55,088 bases of DNA from an uncultured Treponema sp. (GTDB taxonomy: Bacteria > Spirochaetota > Spirochaetia > Treponematales > Treponemataceae), in contig CAMOWQ010000002.1 in assembly GCA_946628495.1 (NCBI GenBank), positions 1 to 55,088 on the forward strand. Direction: 5' to 3'. The notes beneath the pieces were generated by a model, which ran no database searches, was not told the DNA's origin, and saw only the letters and a program-made list of their open reading frames with translations. Made by a program: the position numbers and the translations under genes. Every line of letters starts with the position of its first letter. Position 1 is the first letter of the stretch. Positions 42,911 through 52,839 of the stretch are shown here, piece by piece.

Positions 42911-45862
42911 CTAATTAGAAGTACGGACAATTCTGAATCCTATTTCATTACTCTTTGTTATCGAGTTTTGAGAATTTCGTAACCTAAAATAAGCTTCACT
43001 ATCCTCTGTATTATAAGCCCCGCCACGCACAACTCTTTTTGCGCCTGATGATGGCGGTGTCGCAGGTCCTTCAGATATTATCGAAGGTGATAAACTTTCA
43101 GCATACCAATCCCAACACCATTCTTTAACATTTCCTGTCATATCATATATTTTTAATGCATTTGAGGCTTTTCTTTTAACTTCGTGAGTTTCATCGTCAG
43201 AATTAACCTTTATCCAAGAAACGATAGTAGCATCACTATCTCCGCTAAAATCAGGTAGCCCTGTATTACTTGACAAGTCTACGCCGCCTCTTGCTAACCA
43301 TTCCCATTCCGCTTCTGTCGGAAGCCTCCAGCCGTTAGCAGTAAAGTCGCATCTTATTCCACCGTCTGTATCAGATGTACCTGTATAATAGAGCTTAGAC
43401 GGCTCCAAAGATCCAGAATAATAATATTTTCCAGAAATATCTTGTTGTATGCTACCACCAGCAAACTCTACATCATTCTTCCAGGTTGAAACAAGTCTAC
43501 CATCCTTTACTTTTGTCCCTGTAGAATCAACCAGATAATATGCAGGAGTAAGACCATCTGCCTCGCTTTTTAAATTGCAGTACATAACGGCTTCATACCA
43601 GTTAACACCATAAGCCGGAAAATATTCTCCAACTCCGACCTTTGTATTCGTAGGTTCATAATGCATATACTGCATGTACTCCCCCTGCGTTACTTCATGG
43701 TCGCTTGCTATTAGATTTGGAATATCAAACTGTCTATCTTTTATAAATACATCACTGAGAGTATTACTTCCACTCCAAGATACACCTAGCACACTAACAT
43801 AGTCCAAACTTGGTGCACTATATGTATGGTTTATTTTTGCATGATAAGAATATTTTTTAGTAACTCCTCCGGCTCCTGCAAAAGTTTTTGTTACTGTAAG
43901 ATGTATATCATAAACTCCAGTTCGCCAGCTCATCATATCAAGTACAAGTTCATTTTCAGGAGAATCATTCTTTTTTATTCCAATATAAGGTATATTATTT
44001 GCTACATTCCCTGTACTTGTTGTTTTATCAAGCACTGTATCATCAATTTTCCATTCATATTGCCATGTATTTTCTGTATCGTATGGAGCTGTAAAAGTAA
44101 CAATTTTTGTTGTTGTATCAGAAGTATTTGTTACCGTTATATCAGATTCTGTTTCAAATACCGTTACGTTAATTCCACCATTAGGTATTGTTACAAGCTG
44201 TGCAAGTTTGCCTTCTTTATCTACAATCCATCTTGCATTATCAGGTGTAGTTTCTCCTGCATCGTCGTCAATAACACGAATTCTACCATTAACAGGATCT
44301 TTCCAATCACCACAGTTATCAGTAACAAAGGCAGCTGATTCAGGTTCATTAACAACAACAATTTTTCCAACAGTCCATACATCAGGTTTAATTGTTGCAG
44401 CAGTAGAAGCAGTAAGATTTCCTTTTAATGCAATTTTTCCGCTTCCGTTTAATGCAAAATTTTGTTGTACAATAGCACTTCCGTTCATTTTAAGAAGACC
44501 AGAAACAGCGGCATTTTTAACGGTAGCTCCATCTGTTATAGATGCGACCCCATTTTCTTGAACCGTTAATGTACCTTCAATCGTTACGTTTTCAAATAAA
44601 ACACCCGAACTAGCAGAAGAACTTATCGTAACATCATTTATGCTGTCTGTTCCACCTTCATTCAAACCCTTTACCAAAAATGACTTTACATCGCCGTCAG
44701 CATAATCAATTGTTGCATTGCCAGCAGTTCCGCTAAGCGTTTGAATAATAAATATTTTCCAGTCAACTGCACCGGTATCAAGTCCCTGTCCTTTCCAATC
44801 TTTTATGCTTTGAACCGCCTTTGCTAAAGTTGCAAAAGCCAAAGCTTGTGTACAACCAAGTTTCGTATCATCACCATTAGAAGAAACATAAATTGTATCG
44901 GTATAACATGCATAATAGGTTTTATTTCCTGTTGTTCCCGTAGAAATTTCTGTAATTCTGTTTCCGCTAAAATCTTCGTTTTCATACCATCCAAGAAAAA
45001 CTTTTCCGGTTTTCTGCATTGCAGGAAGCGTATAATTACTTCGACGTGAATAACTAAGATACTTAACTTGTCCAGCTGCAAGTTCACCTTCGTTATCGTT
45101 ATAGGTAATTGTATATGTATCGTTAAGACTTAAACTTAAAGATGCTTTTGTTGTAATTCCACCTGTTACTCTAACATAAGTATCGAAGGTATTTTTAAGT
45201 TCGCGGCCATTTGCCGTTGCACCTGTTGCAACATCAGTTCCATTTGTTTTATAAAATTCAAAACGTATAAAATAAGTGCCTTCTTCCAAAGCTTCAGCAC
45301 TGTTTGTAATATCTTTTGCATACGAAAAAGTAGATGTTGTAAGGGCTCTTGTTTCTGTAGCAATTGCTTGTGTTTGATTTGCATTCTTCAAGGTTATATC
45401 AACAGAATCAGATTCACCTTCAAACTCAAACTGAATTTCAAATCCACCTTTTGTATTGGTAGATTTCATATTGAACGAAAGCGTATTTGTAATGCCACCT
45501 GTTATCGATTTTGTAATTGTACTTGTAAAAGGCTGTCCGTCTAGATTTGCAGTTAATGTAAACGACCAGTTTCCTGTTCTAAGATTTAATGTTTTGGCAA
45601 AAAGTTCCGTTGTATTTGCTGCTTCTGCAAGAGTTGTGCTTGCTTCAGATTCAAATGCACCTTTTAGAACAAAGCCCGAAAGTTCCTGTGTAAGATTTCT
45701 TGAATTTGCAATTGTTCGGGCAGAATCAGTATAAAGTTCTATTCGTACCGCAGCCATTTCTTGAATTTCATTTATGCTTTTCTGATTATTGTCCTGATTA
45801 TTCAGACCGTGAGTACAGCCTGCAAATAACAAAATACTAAGTATAGCTGAAAGGATTAACAT
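42911..45862 (-). CDS. Large lipoprotein with a formylglycine-generating-enzyme-like domain
   Basis: 983 aa. The leader LSAILSILLFAGC is a lipobox. The first 250 residues are beta-rich. A Listeria-Bacteroides (Flg_new)-type repeat YTITYNDNEGELAAGQVKYL ending VFLGWYENEDFSGN follows near residue 250-300, then a right-handed-beta-like section (about 330-520) and an Ig-like section. The last 260 residues are an FGE/SUMF1 domain: SDHEVTQGEYMQYM, GVNWYEAVMYCN, WRLPTEAEWEWLARGG, GNVKEWCWDWY, RVVRGGAYN. No sulfatase gene is nearby, so it is more likely a surface binding or structural protein than a true sulfatase activator. AGAGGG precedes the ATG. Confidence 0.85.
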   Translation of the reverse strand: MLILSAILSILLFAGCTHGLNNQDNNQKSINEIQEMAAVRIELYTDSARTIANSRNLTQELSGFVLKGAFESEASTTLAEAANTTELFAKTLNLRTGNWSFTLTANLDGQPFTSTITKSITGGITNTLSFNMKSTNTKGGFEIQFEFEGESDSVDITLKNANQTQAIATETRALTTSTFSYAKDITNSAEALEEGTYFIRFEFYKTNGTDVATGATANGRELKNTFDTYVRVTGGITTKASLSLSLNDTYTITYNDNEGELAAGQVKYLSYSRRSNYTLPAMQKTGKVFLGWYENEDFSGNRITEISTGTTGNKTYYACYTDTIYVSSNGDDTKLGCTQALAFATLAKAVQSIKDWKGQGLDTGAVDWKIFIIQTLSGTAGNATIDYADGDVKSFLVKGLNEGGTDSINDVTISSSASSGVLFENVTIEGTLTVQENGVASITDGATVKNAAVSGLLKMNGSAIVQQNFALNGSGKIALKGNLTASTAATIKPDVWTVGKIVVVNEPESAAFVTDNCGDWKDPVNGRIRVIDDDAGETTPDNARWIVDKEGKLAQLVTIPNGGINVTVFETESDITVTNTSDTTTKIVTFTAPYDTENTWQYEWKIDDTVLDKTTSTGNVANNIPYIGIKKNDSPENELVLDMMSWRTGVYDIHLTVTKTFAGAGGVTKKYSYHAKINHTYSAPSLDYVSVLGVSWSGSNTLSDVFIKDRQFDIPNLIASDHEVTQGEYMQYMHYEPTNTKVGVGEYFPAYGVNWYEAVMYCNLKSEADGLTPAYYLVDSTGTKVKDGRLVSTWKNDVEFAGGSIQQDISGKYYYSGSLEPSKLYYTGTSDTDGGIRCDFTANGWRLPTEAEWEWLARGGVDLSSNTGLPDFSGDSDATIVSWIKVNSDDETHEVKRKASNALKIYDMTGNVKEWCWDWYAESLSPSIISEGPATPPSSGAKRVVRGGAYNTEDSEAYFRLRNSQNSITKSNEIGFRIVRTSN

Positions 45863-46070
45863 ATTTTTCCCTCTTTCCTTTAAATGATTCTAATTTAAAA
45901 TATATGCTGAAAAATGGAATATTTCAATAATCTATTGTTATATTATAGAAGAAAATAACAATATTACAAATTTCTTAAAAGTTAACCTGCTTTTTTAAAA
46001 TACGCTTATTGATTTATGAACTATGTTAGAGTGGTTTTAAAATATAAGCGAAGAAAATTACGAGGATTTT

Positions 46071-49000
46071 ATGAAAAAAGCAAAAGGTTATTTTACCACT
46101 TTGGATGGAGAACAATTCTACAAAATCGAAAATTACGACTGCATGGAAGATTTTTTTATGACAATCACAAGTGCATCGGATATATGGAATTTCTGCTGGG
46201 CACAAGGAGGAATTACAGCGGGCCGTATAGACTGCGACCATGCAGTTTTTCCATATTACACTGCCGACAAAGTAAGTGATGCAAAAAATTACACGGGCGC
46301 CTATACTGCAATTTTAATCCAAGACAAGAATTTAAGTGGCAATGCAGACAGAAATTCAAACGGCACAGATATTTTTTGGGAACCTTTTGCTTCTTTAAGT
46401 GCAAGTCCTGCAATCCGCAGAATGGTAGAAAAAAACATAACACGCAATATATATAAAAACACAACGGGAACCCAGGTTTGGTTCGAAGAAATCAACAATG
46501 ATTTGCAGCTTTCTTTCCGTTACGGCTGGACTTCTTCAGAAAAATACGGTCTTGTCCGCAAAGTAGTTATAGAAAATCTTGGAAGTAAAGACGTTTCTCT
46601 TAAAATATTAGACGGTTGCCGAAACATTCTTCCTGCATGCGTAACCGCAGATTTTCAGAATAATAAAAGCGTTTTATTAGATGCCTATAAAAAAACAGAT
46701 TTAGATGAAAAATCAAACCTCGCAATTTTTGCAGTTTCTTCTATAGTAACAGACCGTGCTGAACCAAGCGAAGGCCTTTTTGCAAACACCTGCTGGTTTT
46801 CTTGTAACGAAAAACTTATTCTTACACCGGAAGCACCACTGCAGTTTGCAGAAAATAGTTGTGTTGAAGAAACACGCATTGTAAAGGGAAAACGCCCGGC
46901 AGCATATATTTGCAAATCCCTGACATTAGCAGGAAACCTTTCGCTCGCTGCCTGGTATCAGGTTTTTGATACCCGTTTGAATACCGCAAAAATTGCAGAC
47001 CTTAAAAAAGAACTTTCAGACAGAAAGACACTTACCTTAAACCTTGAAGCAGACATTGCAGCCGGCAAAAAACTTATGCAGACTTATATTGCACAGGCAG
47101 ACGGTTTACAACAGACTGCACAGACAATGACCTGCGTACATCATTCAGAAAACGTAATGTTCAACATTATGCGCGGCGGCTTTTTTGCAAACAATGGAAA
47201 AATAAGCCTTGCAGATTTTGTAAAATTTGTTGGCATCCGAAACAAGGCATTGGCAGCTCAGGCAGAAAAGATTGCAAAAACATTTGATGTATGCAATGTA
47301 TGCACAAAAAATTCAAACAGTAACGATATTTCAAATAAGAACGACCTTGTAAATTACAGCGAGCTCGAATCCGCAGTTCAAAAAGAAATGAATCCACAGC
47401 TTTCACGCCTGTTCTATGAATACATGCCTCTTACATTCAGCCGCCGCCACGGAGATCCAAGCCGCCCTTGGAACCGTTTTAACATTCATCTGCACGACAA
47501 CGACGGAAATCCTATTTTGAACTACGAAGGAAACTGGCGCGACATTTTTCAAAACTGGGAAGCACTTGCCTGGTCTTATCCTCAGTACATCAAAAATATG
47601 ACGGCAAAATTCTTAAATGCCATGACAATCGACGGTTTTAATCCGTACCGCATTTCGCGCGAAGGAATCGACTGGGAAATTCCTAATCCTGATGATCCTT
47701 GGGCACAAATCGGTTATTGGGGCGATCATCAGGTAATTTATCTGCAAAAACTGCTTGAAGTATATGCAAAACTTAATAAAAACCAGCTCGTAGGTGAACT
47801 TTCAGAAAAAATTTACGCAAGTTCCAATGTGCCTTACAGAATAAAATCTTATGCAGAAATTGTTCATGACCCGCGTAATTCAATTTTCTTTGATTATGAA
47901 TTAAGCAGCAAACTTAAAAAACGAGCAGAAGAATTCGGTTCAGACGCAAAACTTGTTACAACAAACGAAAAAAATGCTTCGGACAATGAAAATGTTGCGC
48001 TCGTAACGCTTACAACAAAACTCATTCAAATTGTAATTGCAAAAATGGCAAACTTTGTGCCTGGCGGCGGAATCTGGTTGAATACCCAACGCCCGGAATG
48101 GAACGATGCAAACAACGCGCTTGCAGGCTACGGTCTTTCTATGGTCACTTTGTACTACCTGCACCGCTTTATAAAATTCTTAATCACTCTTTTTGAATCT
48201 TCCAGTGCTATAGAATTTAGTCTTCCTTCTGATGTTGCAGAATGTTTTGTTTCACTTGGCAAACTGTATACAGAAAATTCTGCAGAAAAAACCGCAAAAG
48301 ATGCGCAACTACGCAAAAACTTTTTAGATGCCGAAGGTACAATTTTTGAAACAGAACGCAGCAATTTATACAAAAACGGCTACGGAAACAACGAAAAATC
48401 ACTTAAAAAAGACGAAATTCTTTCTATTTTGAATGCAATTCTTACTTCCATTAAAACAACAATTTCTCTAAATCACCGCAAAGACGGACTTTATCATGCC
48501 TACAACACCATGAAAATTAACGGTCAAAATGCAGATGGCACGGGCGGTACAATAGAGATTGAATATCTTCAGGAAATGCTGGAAGGGCAGGTTGCAGTAC
48601 TTTCAGCAGGCGTTTTAAAACCTGAAGATGCCCTGAATGTTTTAAAATCTCTTCGTGCAAGTAAAATGTATGAACCTCGGCAGAATTCATACATGCTTTA
48701 TCCGAACAAAGACCTTGCAGATTTCGAAGATAAAAACTGCATATCAGAATCGGATGCCGCACAGTTTAAGGCATTTACCGACCGAACAGGCACGTCAATT
48801 TTACAGAAAGACTGCAATGGAATATGGCACTTTAACGGAGAATTCCGCAACGTAAGTTATTTACAGGAAGCATGTGCAAAACTGCCGGAAAAACTTCGCC
48901 CTAATAAACAGGAACTTGAAGCACTTGAATCCCTCTACGAAAAAACATTCAATCATCAGAGTTTTACAGGCCGTAGCGGAACTTTCTATGCATACGAAGG

Positions 49001-49637
49001 TCTTGGCAGCATCTACTGGCACATGGTTTCAAAACTTCTGCTCGCCGCACAGGAAAACACCCTTTCCGCAATTGCAGAACTTGCAGACGGAACAACAGAC
49101 ACGGCAACCGTAAACGCACTTACACAAGCTTACTACGAAATCCGTTCAGGCATAGGCTTTAACAAAGAAGCAGAAATTTACGGTGCATTCCCTGCAGACC
49201 CATATTCGCATACACCAATCGGGCAGGGCGCAAAACAGCCTGGTATGACGGGTCAGGTAAAAGAAGAAATTCTAACACGATGGGGCGAACTTGGCGTAAA
49301 CATTACAGACGGATGTGCAAGTTTCAAGCCAAAAATTTTAAAAACAAGTGAATTCTTTAAAGAAGGGAACCAGAAAGATACATTGCAGTTTACCTGGTGC
49401 GGAACGCCAATAACATATAGGCTTGTTCAAAACACGAACAGTAACAATAAAAGCAACCTCAACGAAGAACTAAAAATCACTATTACAAATACAGAAAATT
49501 GCAGCAGCAAAGCTAAAAACCATACCGTTCGTACCTACAAAGCTGGCACGCCGGCATTTCTTACCGCAGCCGAAACCGCAGACCTTTTTGCGCGAAACGG
49601 AAAAATCAGCAGCATCGAAGTGGAAGTTGCATTATAA
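46071..49637 (+). CDS. Very large uncharacterised protein, probably carbohydrate-active (alpha-toroid-like)
   Basis: 1188 aa, no signal peptide, GAGG 6-9 nt before the ATG. I do not recognise a named family. The N-terminal third is beta-rich (compare glycoside phosphorylase super-sandwich domains). The middle is helical with striking conserved-looking blocks: SRRHGDPSRPWNRFNIHLHD near residue 458, NYEGNWRDIFQNWEALAWSY near 485, DGFNPYRISREGIDWE near 520, and WAQIGYWGDHQVIYLQKLLE near 545. Further on are GGGIWLNTQRPEWNDANNAL and FTGRSGTFYAYEGLGSIYWH. The Trp/Asp/Glu-rich blocks and helical spacing suggest an (alpha/alpha)6 enzyme such as GH94-like phosphorylases, but length and motifs differ. 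Monocistronic, closed by a bidirectional terminator. Confidence 0.55.
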   Translation: MKKAKGYFTTLDGEQFYKIENYDCMEDFFMTITSASDIWNFCWAQGGITAGRIDCDHAVFPYYTADKVSDAKNYTGAYTAILIQDKNLSGNADRNSNGTDIFWEPFASLSASPAIRRMVEKNITRNIYKNTTGTQVWFEEINNDLQLSFRYGWTSSEKYGLVRKVVIENLGSKDVSLKILDGCRNILPACVTADFQNNKSVLLDAYKKTDLDEKSNLAIFAVSSIVTDRAEPSEGLFANTCWFSCNEKLILTPEAPLQFAENSCVEETRIVKGKRPAAYICKSLTLAGNLSLAAWYQVFDTRLNTAKIADLKKELSDRKTLTLNLEADIAAGKKLMQTYIAQADGLQQTAQTMTCVHHSENVMFNIMRGGFFANNGKISLADFVKFVGIRNKALAAQAEKIAKTFDVCNVCTKNSNSNDISNKNDLVNYSELESAVQKEMNPQLSRLFYEYMPLTFSRRHGDPSRPWNRFNIHLHDNDGNPILNYEGNWRDIFQNWEALAWSYPQYIKNMTAKFLNAMTIDGFNPYRISREGIDWEIPNPDDPWAQIGYWGDHQVIYLQKLLEVYAKLNKNQLVGELSEKIYASSNVPYRIKSYAEIVHDPRNSIFFDYELSSKLKKRAEEFGSDAKLVTTNEKNASDNENVALVTLTTKLIQIVIAKMANFVPGGGIWLNTQRPEWNDANNALAGYGLSMVTLYYLHRFIKFLITLFESSSAIEFSLPSDVAECFVSLGKLYTENSAEKTAKDAQLRKNFLDAEGTIFETERSNLYKNGYGNNEKSLKKDEILSILNAILTSIKTTISLNHRKDGLYHAYNTMKINGQNADGTGGTIEIEYLQEMLEGQVAVLSAGVLKPEDALNVLKSLRASKMYEPRQNSYMLYPNKDLADFEDKNCISESDAAQFKAFTDRTGTSILQKDCNGIWHFNGEFRNVSYLQEACAKLPEKLRPNKQELEALESLYEKTFNHQSFTGRSGTFYAYEGLGSIYWHMVSKLLLAAQENTLSAIAELADGTTDTATVNALTQAYYEIRSGIGFNKEAEIYGAFPADPYSHTPIGQGAKQPGMTGQVKEEILTRWGELGVNITDGCASFKPKILKTSEFFKEGNQKDTLQFTWCGTPITYRLVQNTNSNNKSNLNEELKITITNTENCSSKAKNHTVRTYKAGTPAFLTAAETADLFARNGKISSIEVEVAL

Positions 49638-49644
49638 ACCTTAA

Positions 49645-49691
49645 AAAAAAGTTCGGGAACATCCAACAAACCGTTGCTCCCGAACTTTTTT
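49645..49691. terminator. Bidirectional terminator between convergent genes
   Basis: AAAAAAGTTCGGGA (49645-49658) pairs perfectly with TCCCGAACTTTTTT (49678-49691). A-runs on the left and T-runs on the right make it work in both directions, for the 46071-49637 gene and for the 49699-50559 gene. Confidence 0.85.
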
Positions 49692-49698
49692 CTAAAGC

Positions 49699-50559
49699 TT
49701 AGAATAGATAAACATCGTCTTCTTTACAGTATTTCGAAGAAGATTTTAATTTGTTTGAAACATATTCATTAACATAAAATTCTTCCAAACCATCCTGATA
49801 CTTTTTATATACAAGACCACCTTTTGCATCGTACTCGAGCCAGTATTCTAAAAGTCCATTACTATGTCTGTAATGAATCATATTGCCTTTATTGTTATAT
49901 TCGGCCCACCACTCAGATTGACCATCAACTCCAGGGGATACAGATTTCTGATTAACACAATTGCCTTTTGCATCGTAAGAACTCCATGTCTCATATCCTG
50001 AATTTGTTTTGTGATGAATATTCTTACCTTTTGCATTATATTCATACCACTCTTCAAAATCGTTATTGGACTTTGCATGAACTAAATTACCTTTTGCATC
50101 ATAATCATACCAAAACTCAATTCCCAAGCTGTTTTCTTCATAAATCATATTACCTTTTGAATCGTATTCATATCGGGTTTCTATGAATTCTTCATCATTT
50201 GATTCCCATTCTTTTTCGTAAACCTTATTGCCTTTTGCATCATATTCTAGCCAAATTTCTCCAGAAAGAGAAAGAACATCTTCATAGTCATTAGTTTCAG
50301 AATTGTATTCCGAGTCCATTAAATAATATTGAGCATGTATGTTTCTACCTTTATCATCATATTCATTAATGGTTTTACTACCTGCGGTTTCGGTAATTAT
50401 ATATTTTGGATCAAAATTCTTTTTTTCTACAAGAACAACCCATTTACCTAATTTTTTACCACCAACAGTTACTTCTTTATAAACTTTGTCGCCAATTTTT
50501 TCCTGTGCAAACAATAAAGCTGTACAACAAAGTGCAATAGCAATAAATAATTTTTTCAT
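49699..50559 (-). CDS. Secreted protein with eight YD-like repeats
   Basis: 286 aa with signal peptide MKKLFIAIALCCTALLFA. The mature protein is built of about eight repeats of 20-25 residues with the core Y-D-A-K-G-N-x-V-x-x-K (YDDKGRNIHAQ, YDAKGNKVYEK, YDSKGNMIYEE, YDAKGNLVHAK, YNAKGKNIHHK, YDAKGNCVNQK, YNNKGNMIHYR, YDAKGGLVYKK). These resemble RHS/YD repeats, which form beta-strand shells or bind sugars. There is no toxin tip or protease motif and it is far too short for a polymorphic toxin, so an adhesin or structural role is more likely. Confidence 0.8.
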   Translation of the reverse strand: MKKLFIAIALCCTALLFAQEKIGDKVYKEVTVGGKKLGKWVVLVEKKNFDPKYIITETAGSKTINEYDDKGRNIHAQYYLMDSEYNSETNDYEDVLSLSGEIWLEYDAKGNKVYEKEWESNDEEFIETRYEYDSKGNMIYEENSLGIEFWYDYDAKGNLVHAKSNNDFEEWYEYNAKGKNIHHKTNSGYETWSSYDAKGNCVNQKSVSPGVDGQSEWWAEYNNKGNMIHYRHSNGLLEYWLEYDAKGGLVYKKYQDGLEEFYVNEYVSNKLKSSSKYCKEDDVYLF

Positions 50560-50639
50560 AAAGTTACCTCACTAAAAACTTATTATAGTGTAAAGGAGAG
50601 ACGTGTAAATATATTCTAAAGATAAATGGAAAGAAAAAT

Positions 50640-52508
50640 TTAAACAATCTTAAATTTGCCAACTTCCCCTTTAAGATTGTTGAAATTCCTCTGGTTATCG
50701 TTTGTAAGGTTATAGCAAAGTTCAACAGATTTTGTTATCTGACCAGAACCAGAAGCCATTTCGTTCATAGAATCATTAATCTCGCGGGTAATATTTGCGA
50801 GAATTCCCATCTCTTCACCAATCTGCTTGCCGCCTTCAAGAAGAATTCCTGCATTTTCCTTTACGATGTCCGTCGAAGTCTGAATTTCACTTATAAATTG
50901 TAAAACCTGCGTACTTCCAGCATTCTGCTCGTCCATTGCATTTTTAATAACCGATTCCTGCTGTTGAACTTTATTTGTAAGGTCAAAAATTACTTCAAAC
51001 TGATTTTGTACCGATTTTGTATTTTCAGAAACGTTCTTAATAATTTCCTGGAATTCATTCAACTGCGAACTGATTTTTTTACCCTGAACATTTGACTGTT
51101 CTGCAAGCTTACGAATTTCGTCGGCAACAACCGCAAAACCTTTTCCCGCATCACCGGCATGCGCAGCTTCAATTGCAGCGTTCATGGCAAGAAGGTTTGT
51201 CTGCGAAGCAATATTCTGAACAACATTCGAAGCTTCTACAAGTCCTGCAGATTTTTCAAGAATTACAGCAGCAAGCTGCGCAGATTCGTTAATTCTGTTT
51301 CGTCCTGTTTCTGACTCAACACCAAGTTCTTTAACTGTTTTTGTATTATTATCAAGAATCTGACCAACCGAACGTATATTCGCAACCATTTCTTCAACCG
51401 CACTTGAAGATGTAGCAACTCCGTTTACCTGAGCCGTTACACTTTCATTCAATTCGTTGATTTTTGTAATCATATTGCGGATTGTATTGTCGCTTTTTTT
51501 AACACCTTCTGCCTGATTTTCTACACGACTTCGTACGCTGTTTATGTTAGCATTAATCTGTTCAATTGCTGTTGACGTTTCAGACATGCTGGAACTTACA
51601 TTGTATGCCGAATTGGCTGCAACCGAAACTGATTTATCAATATTTTCCAAAAGACTTTTTGTTACGTCTTTAAATGAATTCAAATCATTAATCAAAAGAC
51701 CGAATTCATCGCGGCTTTCTACCAAAAGATTTTTTCCCGTATAATCATTATCAGCAACCTGACGGGTAAAATCGGTAATCATTTTTACACGCTTGCTCTG
51801 ACCTTTTGCCTGAAGAAGGCTACATATTACAATAAACGTTGCGCCAAGAATTCCTTCCGGGAGAATATAACGAAGAAACAAAGTTGCAACAGGAAGAGCG
51901 CTTAGATTTTTAATAAAAACAGGAGAAAGTGTAACCATCAGCGAACCTAAAGCCGTAAATCCACTAACCAATCCGCTTCGCATTATTAAACTAAGTGATT
52001 TAAATTCCTCTTTGAACGGAACTGAATAAAGTGCTTCTTCCAAAGTCTGAAGGAAACGGATATAACATGCCGCAGAAATCAAAATAACATTACCAATACA
52101 GATTGTATAAAGCGGAGCAGTATCAAAAGCAATTCCCTTAATTGTAAATGTAATCTGAATTAATGCGGCACAAACAGCGCCATTAGAAATTGCAGTTGCA
52201 AGGGTAATATTCTGGAAACGCTTTCCCAAATTATTCATCTTTTTTACTGATTCATAATCATTCGGATTAAAATTATCGAACTTTTTTTTCTGTGTGTACC
52301 ACCAAACCAGGACAAAGGCCAATACTATCAAAAATCCAAAAATTCCTATTGGATGTGTAAGACCTCTAACGGTATCGGCAAAAGTAATTTCCTTAAGATA
52401 AACAAAAGCAAGCCAGCTTGTAAAAATAGGAACATAATAAGTTGCAAGATAAATAATGAATAATTTACGACTGAATACAATATCAGATAATTTTTGTGTA
52501 TCACTCAT
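50640..52508 (-). CDS. Methyl-accepting chemotaxis protein with a multi-TM N-terminus
   Basis: 622 aa. Six or more hydrophobic helices occupy residues about 13-230 with only short loops and no periplasmic ligand domain. A HAMP-like stretch ([20 protein letters not shown]) leads to a long coiled coil with the conserved hairpin tip near residue 435: [20 protein letters not shown], then [17 protein letters not shown], which docks CheA/CheW. It probably senses membrane state or a small hydrophobic signal. AGGGG precedes the ATG. No che genes adjoin. Confidence 0.93.
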   Translation of the reverse strand: MSDTQKLSDIVFSRKLFIIYLATYYVPIFTSWLAFVYLKEITFADTVRGLTHPIGIFGFLIVLAFVLVWWYTQKKKFDNFNPNDYESVKKMNNLGKRFQNITLATAISNGAVCAALIQITFTIKGIAFDTAPLYTICIGNVILISAACYIRFLQTLEEALYSVPFKEEFKSLSLIMRSGLVSGFTALGSLMVTLSPVFIKNLSALPVATLFLRYILPEGILGATFIVICSLLQAKGQSKRVKMITDFTRQVADNDYTGKNLLVESRDEFGLLINDLNSFKDVTKSLLENIDKSVSVAANSAYNVSSSMSETSTAIEQINANINSVRSRVENQAEGVKKSDNTIRNMITKINELNESVTAQVNGVATSSSAVEEMVANIRSVGQILDNNTKTVKELGVESETGRNRINESAQLAAVILEKSAGLVEASNVVQNIASQTNLLAMNAAIEAAHAGDAGKGFAVVADEIRKLAEQSNVQGKKISSQLNEFQEIIKNVSENTKSVQNQFEVIFDLTNKVQQQESVIKNAMDEQNAGSTQVLQFISEIQTSTDIVKENAGILLEGGKQIGEEMGILANITREINDSMNEMASGSGQITKSVELCYNLTNDNQRNFNNLKGEVGKFKIV

Positions 52509-52690
52509 GCTGTAAACCCCTTTAGTTAATTAATTTACTTTAGAATTCTATTGTACAAAACAGAATTAAATAAAGCAAATTTAAAAATCATTTGATATTA
52601 TAAAATTCAGTACAGTATCAGCACAAATTTATCTGCAATCGAAAAAAAATTGCAGAAAGTGTTCTTATTGATTTTACTGCAAAAAAGCTT

Positions 52691-52699
52691 TGTTATAAT
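52691..52699 (+). promoter_or_regulatory. Extended -10 (TGTTATAAT) upstream of the short ORF and GH18 gene
   Basis: TGT plus TATAAT at 52694-52699. Transcription would start near 52706, exactly at the ATG of a 23-codon ORF, and could continue into the GH18-like gene. An 8-bp hairpin TCTGCAAT/ATTGCAGA (52632-52656) lies upstream. Confidence 0.5.
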
Positions 52700-52705
52700 T
52701 CGCTA

Positions 52706-52777
52706 ATGATTAAGCGTTTTCAGAAAGGCTACAAAATAATATTCAACAGGATAACGCTCAAAATTCAAAATAGTTGA
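52706..52777 (+). CDS. Possible 23-residue basic leader peptide
   Basis: ATG 52706 to TGA 52777 encodes MIKRFQKGYKIIFNRITLKI plus QNS. It is rich in Lys/Arg and Ile. The ATG is 6 nt after an extended -10 box. No Shine-Dalgarno, so it would have to be read from a leaderless mRNA. It could be an upstream ORF of the GH18 transcript or chance; ORFs this short occur often in AT-rich DNA. Confidence 0.2.
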   Translation: MIKRFQKGYKIIFNRITLKIQNS

Positions 52778-52839
52778 AGTTAAAAACATATTCTCATATT
52801 TCTATCACTTTCATACATTTTTTTACCGATATAAAATTT

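Noticed and set aside
43826-44338. Plus-strand 170-aa ORF within the FGE lipoprotein gene
   Set aside because: Its Cys/Tyr/Ile-rich product has no domain features and is antisense to a well-supported coding region.
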